Shown: piece by piece, positions 16,873 to 26,024 of the stretch
Layout: each line of letters opens with the position of its first letter
Position numbering within the stretch: the first letter of the stretch is position 1
DNA from: Pseudomonadota bacterium
GTDB lineage: Bacteria > Pseudomonadota > Alphaproteobacteria > Acetobacterales > Acetobacteraceae
Assembly (NCBI GenBank): GCA_021780935.1
Contig: JAJXXT010000144.1
Location: forward strand, 20,883-84,882
Length of the DNA stretch: 64,000 bases
Reading direction: 5' to 3'
The notes under the pieces: generated by a model
Seen by the model: the letters and a program-made list of their open reading frames with translations, nothing else
The model's database searches: none
Told to the model about the DNA's origin: nothing
Translations under genes and position numbers: made by a program

Positions 16873-18377
16873 GCGGCCTTCTCCAGGGTTTCCAGGGTGG
16901 CGAGAACACCGTCGAGCGCCTTGCCTGCCTCGTCCGCCAGCGCTGCCTCGCGCAGACGGCGCAGCCAGGCGGCCGCGTCCGGCTGGGTGGCGAGCAGCGG
17001 CAATGCACCCGTCACCAGGGAGAACTTGCTCTCGCCGCGGGCGTGCGTGCCGCTGTAGCCCTTCACCAGGCGACGGCAGCGCAGCAACTCCAGCGCCAGG
17101 GCAGCGTCGCGCGGCGCCTCGCTGGCCACGAGGTCGAGCCAATTGCGCAGGAAATCCATCTCGCGCTCATGGCGCAGCAGCTTGCGCCGCCAGCGCCGCA
17201 TGCCGGCGAGGAGGTAGAGCTGCATGAACCCCCATAGCCGCGTGGTGCGGACCCGCCGCGGCCTTTCGAACCAGTTTCGCACCAGGCCCGAGAGCGTGGG
17301 CGACGCCTCCACCCGCCTGCCCCATCGCGCCGGCAGCGTGCCGCAGATCTCGGCGAGGCGGGGATGCATGAATTCCGTTGCATCGAGCACCTGGTCGGCC
17401 CGCGCCTCCACCTCGCGCCGCACCCGTGCGAAGCGGGACGTCCGTGTCTTGAGGTCGGCAACGCGGATCACGTCGTCATAGGCCATCGCGACCGCGACCT
17501 GGCGCGCCGCCTCATTGCCGAGCGAGGGTTCCAGCGCCACGATCCGCGCCACGTGGTTGAGATATTCCTCGGCGTAGTCGAGGTCCTGGTAGTCCACCAG
17601 CCGCGCGACACCGTGCCGCAGCATGCCCTGCGCCTCATCGGGGAACTCCGTCTCGATGCGGGCAAGCAACGAGGTCAGCCGCGCCCGCTCCGCCGCGGTG
17701 CCGCCGATGATTGCCGGCGCTGCCGCTGGCGCCCGGTCGCCCGGGAGAGGCTGTGCCGTGAACCCGGCATCGAACGCGGCGAGGCTTGCGGCGACACCCA
17801 CGCCACCCTCGCGGATCGTGGTCTCGAACGCCTCGCGCGAGAAGGGCAGTGCGCCGGAGCCGGCCAGCGCGCCAAACAGTGCCGCCGAGATCACGCTGCC
17901 ATTTGCCTCCGCTAGCGCCTGCATGTCCGATGCGACCAGCATGCGCGAGGCAAAGGCCATCGCCTCCAGGACCGGCCGCCCGTCGATCGTCCCGTCGCCC
18001 GGTTTGGCCTTTTCAGGAACGGTCAGCGCACGATGCGTGGAGGCCACCATCACCGTGCGCTCCGGCGTCACCAGCCCACGCTGGATGGCGCGGCCGGCCT
18101 CCATCAGCTCGGAGGCGATCACCACATCGACATCACCGGGGACTGGCATCAGCGACAGCACCGGCAGCGCGTTGCCGCGCGGGCGGACCAGCTCGACATA
18201 GTAGATCGTCGCGCCCGTGCGCTGAGCGACGCCAGGCACGGATGTGGTCTGCGCCACCCATCCCTCGCGTTCCGCCATGGCAACGACCCAGTCGGCCAGA
18301 ACGCCACCGCCCTGGCCGCCCATGGCCAGGATCGCGAGCGTGATGGGCCGGTCGGACGAGAGGTTGACGCCGTCCAT
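16869..18377 (-). CDS. iorB: Indolepyruvate:ferredoxin oxidoreductase-type beta subunit (long form)
   Basis: Gamma/beta-type subunit of a 2-oxoacid:ferredoxin oxidoreductase, 502 residues. The N-terminal half carries the IorB core beginning LAILAMGGQGGGVLADW, with GATIYYVELVR. The C-terminal 250 residues are the DUF6537-like extension of the long IorB form. It lies 17 bp downstream of iorA and overlaps the Rieske alpha gene. With IorA it would oxidatively decarboxylate an aryl 2-oxoacid to an acyl-CoA. Isatinate (2-aminophenylglyoxylate) is the candidate suggested by context; indolepyruvate to indoleacetyl-CoA is the textbook alternative. Confidence 0.9.
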   Translation of the reverse strand: MDGVNLSSDRPITLAILAMGGQGGGVLADWVVAMAEREGWVAQTTSVPGVAQRTGATIYYVELVRPRGNALPVLSLMPVPGDVDVVIASELMEAGRAIQRGLVTPERTVMVASTHRALTVPEKAKPGDGTIDGRPVLEAMAFASRMLVASDMQALAEANGSVISAALFGALAGSGALPFSREAFETTIREGGVGVAASLAAFDAGFTAQPLPGDRAPAAAPAIIGGTAAERARLTSLLARIETEFPDEAQGMLRHGVARLVDYQDLDYAEEYLNHVARIVALEPSLGNEAARQVAVAMAYDDVIRVADLKTRTSRFARVRREVEARADQVLDATEFMHPRLAEICGTLPARWGRRVEASPTLSGLVRNWFERPRRVRTTRLWGFMQLYLLAGMRRWRRKLLRHEREMDFLRNWLDLVASEAPRDAALALELLRCRRLVKGYSGTHARGESKFSLVTGALPLLATQPDAAAWLRRLREAALADEAGKALDGVLATLETLEKAA

Positions 18378-18394
18378 GGCTCAGCGCCCACGCA

Positions 18395-20548
18395 TCAGAC
18401 GGACAGCACCAGCCGCGATCGCTCGCGTCGCGCCTGCAACCAGGCGATCAACCGCGCCCGCACGCTGGCCCACCACGCCTCCATCCGCGCCGGATTGTGC
18501 ACGACATCGGCGCGATAGAACGAGGGGCACAGCACCGCCGCCTCCGCCACCTCGCCGCAATTCCCGCAACCGACGCAGCTCTGGTCGATCACCGCCACCG
18601 GGTCCTCCTTCAGCGGGTCGGCGGAACGCTTGACCGAGAGCGAAGGGCAGCCGGACAGGCGGATGCAGGCATGATCGCCCGAGCACACATCCTCATCGAC
18701 GCCGAACCGCGGCTTCACCCGCCGCTCGCCCTTCTTCACCGCGGCGACGAAAGCCGGGCGCTCGCGCCGCTGGCGGTTGAGCATGCATTCCGAGGAGGCA
18801 ACGATGAATTTCGGTCCCTCCTCCTTCGTCGTCAGCGCCTCGCGCAGCGTGTCGCGCATCTTCGCGACATCGTAGGTGCGCTCGAGCGTGCGCACCCATT
18901 TGCCGCCGACGCCACGGATCGCGGTCTCGATCGGGTGATGGGTGCTGCGGGTCTGGTTGTCCGCGCGCGACGACAGGATATCCTGCCCGCCGGTTGCCGC
19001 TGAATAGTAATTATCGACGACGACGACGACGCCGTCGTGCTTGTTGAACACGGCGTTGCCAATGCCGTTCAGCAGCCCGTTATGCCAGAACCCGCCATCG
19101 CCCATCACCGCGATCGGCCGCTTCTTCGCCTTGACTTGCAGTGCGGCGGTGGAGGATGGGCCGAGCCCATATCCCATCGTCGTCGCGCCGAGCTCGAAGG
19201 GCGGGTTGATCGCGAACAGGTGGCAGCCGATATCGGCGCCGATGTGGTGCGAGCCAAGCTCGTTCTGCACCAGCGACATCGCCGCGAAGATCGGCCGCTC
19301 GGGGCAGCCGGTGCAGAAGCTCGGCGGCCGTGGCGGCACGGTGGTGGCCAGCGCCTTCACCCGCGCATCGGCGAGCACGGCGGCCGGCGAGGGGGCCCGG
19401 GCGAGCCGCGCCGCAACCGCCGGTGCCGCGCTCTCCACAAACGCGCGGATGCCCGCTGAGAGCACACCGGCCGTGTATTCGCCGGCCATCGGCAACACGT
19501 CCTTGCCAAACAGCTTGGTGCCGACATCGGCGCGCCGCAGCTCGGTTGCCAGCGCCTGCTCGATGAACTCGGGCTGGCCCTCCTCCACCACCAGCACCGC
19601 CCTTTTGCCGGCGCAGAACGCGACCAGCGCCTCCGGCACCAGCGGATAGGTCACGTTGAGAACATGCAACGAGACCCTCGTGTTTCCCCACATATCGGCA
19701 AGGCCTAATCCCTGCAGCGCGCGGATGACGCCGTTGTACATGCCCCCCTGCAGCACGATGCCGATATCGTCGATATCGCCGGTGAAGGTTTCGTTCAGCC
19801 CCCGCTCGACGATGAACCGCCGTGCCGCCGGCAGCCGCCGCTCGATCTTTTCCTTCTCATGGTTGAAGGAGGCGGGCGGCAGCACGATGCGGGCGGTATC
19901 GCGCACCGGATTTTCAAGAGCCTGCGCGAGTGCCATCGCCGGCTTGCGGTTGGCCTTGGTGATGAAGCTGCCATGGACGTGGCAGGCGCGGATGCGCATC
20001 TCCAGCATCACCGGCGTGTTGGAGATCTCGGAAAGCGCGAATCCCTCCTCCACCGCCGCCACGATGCTCGGCAGGTTCGGCCGCGGATCGAGCAGCCAGA
20101 TCTGCGACTTCATCGCAAAGGCATGCGTCCGCTCCTGCATGATGGACGAGCCCTCGCCGTAATCCTCGCCGATCACGATCAGCGCCCCGCCGGTCACGCC
20201 GCCCGAGGCGAGGTTGGACAGGGCGTCGCAGGCGACGTTGGTGCCGGCGGTCGATTTCCACGTCACCGCGCCGCGGATCGGGTACATCACCGACGCCGCC
20301 AGCATCGATGCGGCCGCCGCCTCGCTCGCCGAGGTTTCGAAATGCACGCCAAGCTCGCCGAGGATGTCCTGCGCGTCGGCCAGCACATCCATCAGGTGTG
20401 AGATCGGCGCGCCCTGATAGCCGCCGACATACCCGACGCCTGATTGCAGCAGGGCCTTGGTCACGGCCAGAATTCCCTCGCCGCGGAACTCCTCCCCGTC
20501 GCCCAGCCGCAGATCCTGCACCTCGCGCGCGAAACTTCGTTCGGCCAT
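18395..20548 (-). CDS. iorA: Indolepyruvate:ferredoxin oxidoreductase-type alpha subunit
   Basis: Thiamine-diphosphate-dependent alpha subunit of the IOR family, 717 residues from the ATG at 20548 (a GTG four codons upstream is less likely). An N-terminal pyrimidine-binding domain is followed by the diphosphate-binding domain with GDGGFWHNGLLNGIGN near residue 480. The C-terminal ferredoxin-like domain has two cysteine clusters (CSGDHACIRLSGC and CVGCGNC). It is the first gene of a nine-gene leftward operon (IorA, IorB, Rieske alpha and beta, ligase, aldolase, DUF35-SDR, cyclase, SDR). An operator-like site lies 145 bp upstream. Its 2-oxoacid substrate is not fixed by sequence. Confidence 0.92.
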   Translation of the reverse strand: MAERSFAREVQDLRLGDGEEFRGEGILAVTKALLQSGVGYVGGYQGAPISHLMDVLADAQDILGELGVHFETSASEAAAASMLAASVMYPIRGAVTWKSTAGTNVACDALSNLASGGVTGGALIVIGEDYGEGSSIMQERTHAFAMKSQIWLLDPRPNLPSIVAAVEEGFALSEISNTPVMLEMRIRACHVHGSFITKANRKPAMALAQALENPVRDTARIVLPPASFNHEKEKIERRLPAARRFIVERGLNETFTGDIDDIGIVLQGGMYNGVIRALQGLGLADMWGNTRVSLHVLNVTYPLVPEALVAFCAGKRAVLVVEEGQPEFIEQALATELRRADVGTKLFGKDVLPMAGEYTAGVLSAGIRAFVESAAPAVAARLARAPSPAAVLADARVKALATTVPPRPPSFCTGCPERPIFAAMSLVQNELGSHHIGADIGCHLFAINPPFELGATTMGYGLGPSSTAALQVKAKKRPIAVMGDGGFWHNGLLNGIGNAVFNKHDGVVVVVDNYYSAATGGQDILSSRADNQTRSTHHPIETAIRGVGGKWVRTLERTYDVAKMRDTLREALTTKEEGPKFIVASSECMLNRQRRERPAFVAAVKKGERRVKPRFGVDEDVCSGDHACIRLSGCPSLSVKRSADPLKEDPVAVIDQSCVGCGNCGEVAEAAVLCPSFYRADVVHNPARMEAWWASVRARLIAWLQARRERSRLVLSV

Positions 20549-20687
20549 GCGCCACCCCACCGATGGGCGCGGATCGTCCGTCGCGCCCGCCCGCCCGTCA
20601 ACACGGCCCGCCCATCAGCCTGGCTGGCCCCTCAGCGCCGCGGCGAAATCCGTCAGCCGCGCCCGTGTATTAGGGCTTCCCCGCGCC

Positions 20688-20711
20688 GATATTTCAAGTC
20701 TAAACTATTTT
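20688..20711. promoter_or_regulatory. Operator-like site B
   Basis: AT-rich element in the 213-bp divergent region between iorA and the ABC substrate-binding protein gene. The core TTCAAGTCTAAACTATTTT (20693-20711) differs from site A at one base of 19. It is extended on the left by GATAT, which also precedes site C. It lies 50 bp upstream of the binding-protein start and 145 bp upstream of iorA, so it can serve both transcripts. It is probably bound by the MarR protein encoded at 8669-9169. Confidence 0.65.
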
Positions 20712-20761
20712 CCTGCGTGCCGTTCGGTGACGCCGCCGTCGTCAATCATGGGGAGAATACG

Positions 20762-22276
20762 ATGCAACTGCCGCTCAGCCGCCGTTTGCTTCTCGCTTCC
20801 GCCGCCGGCGCCGCGATGCCGCTGCCGGCACTTGCCGCAGGCAAGGACAGCGCCACGATGGGCTGGCCGAGCGACGTCACCGGCTGGGACCCCACGCTGC
20901 GCTTCGCGCCGGACGCGCAGGGCATCTACAAGATGGTGTTCGACCAGCCGCTCACCCAGTCGCCGAAGCTCAAGCTCATCGCCAATGTCGTCAGCAAATG
21001 GCAGCTTGCCCCGGACGGCAAGAGCCTCGACCTCGAGCTGCGCCCCGATGTGACGTTCCACGACGGCACGAGGATGACGAGCGAGGATATCCGCTACACG
21101 TTCTTCGAGCGCGTGAAGGCGGGTGCCAACCTCGACATCGCCAAATCCTTCCGCACGCTGGTCGGCGTCGACACGCCCTCGCCCACGCATGCCGTCATGC
21201 ATTTTTCCCAGCCTTTCCCCACGGCACCGGTCTGGCTCGCCTTCCTCGGCAGCTTCGTCCTGCCCAAGGAGTACATGACCAAGGTCGGGCCGGCCGGGTT
21301 CCAGAAGAAGCCGATCGGCTCCGGCCCGTTCCGGCTCGCGGAATACGAGATCAATGCCCGCATCGTGCTCGAGCGCAACGACAAGTACTGGGGCCCGAAG
21401 CCGGCGCTGCGCCGCCTGACCATCGAGATCATCAAGGACCCCTCGGCCCGCGTGGCGGCCATCGAGTCGGGCCAGGTGGACCTCACCATCAACGTCCCAG
21501 TGCGCGAGGCGCAGCGCCTCGGCCACATTGCTGGCCTCGCCTCGGAGCTTGACCCGATCACCCGCATCATCCTGCTGCAGGTGCGCAACGACCGTGCCTT
21601 CGCCGACGAGAATGTCCGCCTCGCCGCCCATCACGCGATCGACAAAGAGGCGCTGTCCAAGGCGTTCTACGGCGGTGCCGCGGTGCCGCTATCACTGCCC
21701 GCCCCGCCCGGCTCGGCCGGCTACGTGCCCGGTTTCCAGTTCGCCTATGACCCGAAGCTTGCCATGGAGCTTCTCGCGAAATCCGGCTATGGCCCGAAGA
21801 AGCCGATCAAGATCGGCTTCGACACCACCAACGGCCAGTTTCCCTCGGACTACGACATGGCCCGCGCCATCACCGCGATGTGGAAGAAGGTCGGCATCGA
21901 GGCAGACCTCAAGGTCATCGAATACGCCCAGTATTTCGAGCTCAATCGTGGCGACAAACTGCCGGAGGCGACGCTTTATTCCTTCGACAACGCTACCGGT
22001 GACCCGGAAATCTACGCCGGCTACCTGCTGAACCCGAAACTGCCCTTCTCGCCGTGGAAGGACCCGGTTCTGGGCAAGCGCGTCATCGCCCAGTTCACCG
22101 TCACCAACGAGGCCGAACGCATCGCCGGCTGGAAGAAGATCGAGGAGGACGCCGTGAACATGGGCGCCTGCATGCCGCTGCTGCAGAGCGTCATCACCCT
22201 GGTGCATAAAAAGAACCTCGACTTCACCCGCTATGGCAATGGCTGGGTGCTGGGCCAGACGTTTCACTGGACCTGA
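20762..22276 (+). CDS. ABC transporter substrate-binding protein, family 5 (peptide type)
   Basis: Extracytoplasmic solute-binding protein of the oligopeptide/dipeptide family (SBP_bac_5), 504 residues from the ATG at 20762 with GGGGAG upstream. The first 27 residues form a signal peptide with a twin-arginine-like LSRRLLLASAAG and a cleavage site after ALAA. The mature part has family landmarks such as DGKSLDLELRPDVTFHDG and PIGSGPFRL. It is the first gene of a four-gene importer operon under operator-like site B. Co-regulation with the catabolic genes suggests it captures the pathway substrate or a conjugate, for example an amino-acid conjugate of an auxin; this is inference. Confidence 0.93.
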   Translation: MQLPLSRRLLLASAAGAAMPLPALAAGKDSATMGWPSDVTGWDPTLRFAPDAQGIYKMVFDQPLTQSPKLKLIANVVSKWQLAPDGKSLDLELRPDVTFHDGTRMTSEDIRYTFFERVKAGANLDIAKSFRTLVGVDTPSPTHAVMHFSQPFPTAPVWLAFLGSFVLPKEYMTKVGPAGFQKKPIGSGPFRLAEYEINARIVLERNDKYWGPKPALRRLTIEIIKDPSARVAAIESGQVDLTINVPVREAQRLGHIAGLASELDPITRIILLQVRNDRAFADENVRLAAHHAIDKEALSKAFYGGAAVPLSLPAPPGSAGYVPGFQFAYDPKLAMELLAKSGYGPKKPIKIGFDTTNGQFPSDYDMARAITAMWKKVGIEADLKVIEYAQYFELNRGDKLPEATLYSFDNATGDPEIYAGYLLNPKLPFSPWKDPVLGKRVIAQFTVTNEAERIAGWKKIEEDAVNMGACMPLLQSVITLVHKKNLDFTRYGNGWVLGQTFHWT

Positions 22277-22333
22277 GGCATCACCGGCACCATGAGCGCT
22301 GACAAGTCGCCGCCGTTCGGCTAGGTCCAGGCC

Positions 22334-23338
22334 ATGCTCCGCACCCTGGCCTGGCGCGCGGCGGTGGCGTTGCCCACGCTCCTCGTCGTCTCGGCGCTCA
22401 TGTTCGTGACGTTGCGCCTGCTGCCGGTGGACCCGGCGGCCATGTCCCTGCCGCCTAACGCCACCAACGCCGACATCGCGGCGATGCGCCACACGATGGG
22501 CCTGGACCGGCCGCTGCCGGTGCAATACGCGATCTGGCTCGGGCAGGTGTTGCAAGGTAATTTCGGCCAGTCGATCCATCTTCGCCGCTCCGTCGCCGGC
22601 CTCGTCCGCAATGCGGTGCCGGCGACGATCGAACTGGCCGGCAGCGCCATGGTCATCGCCTTCGTCCTCGGTGTCGGTGGCGGGCTGCTGCTGTTTGCGT
22701 TGCGCGGCCGGCGGACGGAAATCGTGCTGGAGACGGCGACAACGCTCGCGATGTCGCTGCCGGAGTTCCTGTGGGGGCTGCTGTTCATCTTTGTTTTCGG
22801 CGTGGCGCTGAACTGGCTGCCGTTCACCGGCCGGCTCGCGCCCAACCTGCCGCAGCCACCCGGCACCGGCTTTCTGCTCTTCGACTCGCTGCGGGCCGGC
22901 CGGCTCGATATTTTCTGGAGCGCCCTGCTGCACCTCGTGCTGCCGGCCGCTGCCCTCGGCATCGCCTTCGCGCCGCCCATCGCCCGCGTGCTGCGCGCCT
23001 CGCTGCTCGCCACCTGGGAGCAGGACTATGTCCACCAGGCGCGGTTGCGCGGCATCTCCGAGACGCGCCTGCTGCTGGGCCACGCCCTGCGCAACGCGGC
23101 GCTGCCCAGCCTTACCCTCGTCGGCGTGCAGTTCGGCTTCCTGTTCGGCGGGTCGCTGCTGATCGAGGTCATCTACGGCTTCCCCGGTATCGGCAACCTC
23201 ATGGTCGACGCGGTGCGTAACGCCGACCTGCCGGTCGTCCAGGCGGTCGGCCTGACCTACTGCGTCGTCGTGCTGGTCATCAACGCGGTGGTGGACGCGC
23301 TGTACCTGGTGCTGGACCCGAGGCTGCGGCGCGCGTGA
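22334..23338 (+). CDS. ABC transporter permease, DppB type
   Basis: Inner-membrane permease of 334 residues, DppB/OppB family. About six transmembrane segments are visible, and the EAA-like loop is in ARLRGISETRLLLGHALRNA. PLPVQYAIWLGQVLQGNFGQS near residue 70 is typical of the family. It lies 57 bp after the binding-protein gene and its stop overlaps the GTG of the second permease. It forms the channel with the DppC-type protein. Confidence 0.92.
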   Translation: MLRTLAWRAAVALPTLLVVSALMFVTLRLLPVDPAAMSLPPNATNADIAAMRHTMGLDRPLPVQYAIWLGQVLQGNFGQSIHLRRSVAGLVRNAVPATIELAGSAMVIAFVLGVGGGLLLFALRGRRTEIVLETATTLAMSLPEFLWGLLFIFVFGVALNWLPFTGRLAPNLPQPPGTGFLLFDSLRAGRLDIFWSALLHLVLPAAALGIAFAPPIARVLRASLLATWEQDYVHQARLRGISETRLLLGHALRNAALPSLTLVGVQFGFLFGGSLLIEVIYGFPGIGNLMVDAVRNADLPVVQAVGLTYCVVVLVINAVVDALYLVLDPRLRRA

Positions 23339-24171
23339 GCCGGCTTCTCACACCTCGTTTTGTTATCGGTACGACACTGATGCTCGTGGTGCTGATGGCC
23401 GCGATCCTGGCGCCGCTGCTCGCGCCCTATGATCCCGCGCACCAGGACCTGCTTGCGACCCTCGCCCCTGCGGCGTGGCAGAGCGGCGGCAGCGCCGCGC
23501 ACCTGCTGGGCACGGACAGCCTCGGCCGGGACGTGCTCTCGCGCCTCATCTACGGTGCGCGCACCGCGATGATCGTTGCCATCGCCGCGGCCACCGGCGC
23601 ATGCCTCATCGGCTCGGTGCTGGCGCTGGTCGGCGGCTATCTCGGCGGCTGGGTGGACTGGCTGATCGGCCGCGCGGTCGATGTCTGGATGTCGTTTCCC
23701 CCTGTCATCCTCTCGCTGATCCTGATGACCGGGCTTGGCACCGGGCTGCTCAACGTGGTGCTGGCGATCATCCTCGTGGACTGGACCCGGTTCTGCCGCG
23801 TGCTGCGCGCGGAGGTGATGGTCGTCACCCGCCGCGACCACGTGGCCGCGGCCCGCCTGCTCGGCTTTTCGCATCTGCGCACCGTCCTGCTGGAGGTGCT
23901 GCCCGCGGTCCTGCCGCTGCTGCTCACGCTGTTTGCCCTGGAGATGGGCATCGCCATCGTTGTCGAGGCGATCCTGTCCTTTGTCGGCCTCGGCGTCGGC
24001 GCCAGCCAGATCGCCTGGGGCCAGATGATTGCCGATGGCCGCCAGGCGGTGTTCGAGGCGCCGTGGAACCTGCTCGCGCCGGTGCTCGCCATCTTCGCCG
24101 CCGTGGCGGGCTGCAATCTCGCCGGCGACGGGCTGCGCCGGGCGCTCGATCTCGACACGACGCGCGCATGA
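23335..24171 (+). CDS. ABC transporter permease, DppC type
   Basis: Inner-membrane permease of 278 residues, DppC/OppC family, starting at a GTG that overlaps the previous stop. LLGTDSLGRDVLSRLIYGAR (near residue 58) is a family signature. The cytoplasmic EAA-like loop is in RDHVAAARLLGFSHLRTVLL. It overlaps the ATPase start by 4 bp (ATGA). It partners the DppB-type permease in the importer controlled from site B. Confidence 0.92.
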   Translation: MSRLLTPRFVIGTTLMLVVLMAAILAPLLAPYDPAHQDLLATLAPAAWQSGGSAAHLLGTDSLGRDVLSRLIYGARTAMIVAIAAATGACLIGSVLALVGGYLGGWVDWLIGRAVDVWMSFPPVILSLILMTGLGTGLLNVVLAIILVDWTRFCRVLRAEVMVVTRRDHVAAARLLGFSHLRTVLLEVLPAVLPLLLTLFALEMGIAIVVEAILSFVGLGVGASQIAWGQMIADGRQAVFEAPWNLLAPVLAIFAAVAGCNLAGDGLRRALDLDTTRA

Positions 24172-26024
24172 GCATGCTCTCGATCGACGGCCTGACCGTC
24201 ACGGCGCAGATCAGCACGGGGAAGGTCGGCAAGGATCGGGAACCGCGCCTCGCCCCGGTGCTGCGCGGCGTTAGCCTCTCGCTCGACAAGGGCCAGGTGC
24301 TCGGCATTGTCGGTGAGTCCGGCGCCGGTAAATCGATGCTCGGCCGCGCCATTGCGGGCCATCTGCCGCCCGGGTTCGCGGTCGCCGGCGGGCGCGTGGA
24401 TTTCAACCGCCGCAACCTGCTTTCGATCTCGGCGGACACGCGCCGCGCCATGCTCGGGCGCGAGGTTGCCTTCATCCCGCAGGAACCGCTCTCGGCGCTC
24501 AACCCGGTGCGGACCATCTTTTCACAGCTGCGCGAACACTTCACCCATCTCGGTTATCCCCGCCGCGAGCACCGCGACCGCGCCATCGAGGCGCTGGCCG
24601 CCGTGCAACTGCCGGAGCCCGCGGACCTGCTCACCCGCTACCCGCACCAGCTTTCGGGTGGCATGTGCCAGCGCGTGCTCATCGCCATGGCCTTTGCCTC
24701 CCGCCCGCGCCTGATCGTCGCCGACGAGCCGACGACCGCGCTCGACGTTTCGGTTCAGGCACGAATTCTGGAGCTGATGGCAGCCCTTCAGCGCCGCGCC
24801 GGCACCGCGATCCTGTTCATCACCCATGACCTGCGGCTGGCCGCCGGCATCTGCGACCGCGTCGCCGTGCTCTATGCCGGTGCGGTGGTCGAGGAGGGTG
24901 GCGCGGCCGCCGTGCTCTCGCGCCCGCTGCATCCCTACACGCGCGCGCTGGAGCTCGCGAACCCCGCACTTGGCACGCGCCGCGGTCTCATGGTGCTGCC
25001 CGATCACATGCCGGGCCTGGTGGCGCTCGCCGAGGCCACGGGCTGCCGTTTCGCGCCGCGCTGCCCGGTGCGCAGCGCCGGCTGCGCCGAACGCGAGATC
25101 CCGCTCATCGGCGATGACCGGCGCGTGGCCTGCCAGTTTCCGGAGCGTACCAGCACCATCGCGCCCTCCTCGCCACCGGCACCGCATCGCATGGGCAGCG
25201 GCGAGGTGCTGCTGCGCCTGGAAGGTCTCGGCCGATCCTTCCGCGTCGGCGGCATGTTCAGACGACGCGATGTCATCGCGCTGGAGAACGCTTCCCTCAC
25301 CCTGCGCGAGGGCGAGTTTCTCGGCGTCGTCGGGGAAAGCGGCAGCGGCAAATCCACCCTCGCGCGCCTGATCGTCGGGCTCGATCGGCCGACCTCCGGG
25401 CGCATTACTCTGGCCGGTGCCGATGTCACCCGGGGCGATGCGGCGGCGCGCCGGGTCCGGCTCGCCAACCTGCAGATGGTGTTCCAGAACCCGAGCTCGG
25501 CGCTTAACCCCCGCCGGCGGGTGGCCTCCATCGTCGCCCAGGCGCTGGAGGCAGCGCACCGGCCGGCGGCGGAACGCGAGGCGGTCGCCGCGGAGCTGAT
25601 GCGCGCCATGGGGCTCGACCCCGCGCTGGTTTCACGCTTTCCCGCGCAGCTCTCGGGCGGTCAGCGCCAGCGTGTCAACATCGCCAGGGCACTTGCCGCC
25701 CGCCCGAGGCTGCTGGTGGCCGACGAGATCGTTTCGGGGCTCGACGTTTCGGTTCAGGCGCAACTTCTGGCGCTGCTCGCGCGGCTGCGGGCCAGCGCGA
25801 TCTCGCTCATCTTCATTTCGCATGACCTCGCCGTCGTGCGTCATCTCTGCGACCGCGTCATCGTGATGCAGCAGGGCCGCATCGTCGAGCACGGCGAGAC
25901 GGAGCGTGTCTTCGCGAGCCCGCAGGCCGACTATACGCGCGAGCTGCTGGCCGCGGCGCCCGCGGATATCGGGGAGGCGGCCTCCGCGGCTACGCTGCTC
26001 GCCATCCCGCCTCCCGCAGGATAG
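24168..26024 (+). CDS. Fused dual-ATPase ABC transporter protein (DppD-DppF type)
   Basis: Two complete peptide-importer ATPase modules in one chain of 618 residues. Module 1 has Walker A GESGAGKS, signature LSGGMCQR and Walker B LIVADEPT. Module 2 (from about residue 345) has Walker A GESGSGKS, signature LSGGQRQR and LLVADEIV. A cysteine-rich oligopeptide/dipeptide C-terminal segment ([14 protein letters not shown]) lies between them. The much longer open frame upstream of 24168 belongs to the permease region in another frame. The 3' end overlaps the convergent LLM gene by 35 bp. It powers the importer encoded by the three preceding genes. Confidence 0.93.
   Translation: MSMLSIDGLTVTAQISTGKVGKDREPRLAPVLRGVSLSLDKGQVLGIVGESGAGKSMLGRAIAGHLPPGFAVAGGRVDFNRRNLLSISADTRRAMLGREVAFIPQEPLSALNPVRTIFSQLREHFTHLGYPRREHRDRAIEALAAVQLPEPADLLTRYPHQLSGGMCQRVLIAMAFASRPRLIVADEPTTALDVSVQARILELMAALQRRAGTAILFITHDLRLAAGICDRVAVLYAGAVVEEGGAAAVLSRPLHPYTRALELANPALGTRRGLMVLPDHMPGLVALAEATGCRFAPRCPVRSAGCAEREIPLIGDDRRVACQFPERTSTIAPSSPPAPHRMGSGEVLLRLEGLGRSFRVGGMFRRRDVIALENASLTLREGEFLGVVGESGSGKSTLARLIVGLDRPTSGRITLAGADVTRGDAAARRVRLANLQMVFQNPSSALNPRRRVASIVAQALEAAHRPAAEREAVAAELMRAMGLDPALVSRFPAQLSGGQRQRVNIARALAARPRLLVADEIVSGLDVSVQAQLLALLARLRASAISLIFISHDLAVVRHLCDRVIVMQQGRIVEHGETERVFASPQADYTRELLAAAPADIGEAASAATLLAIPPPAG

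Noticed and set aside
22292..22324. Ten-codon ORF between the binding-protein and permease genes
   Set aside because: Too short and without support; probably chance.
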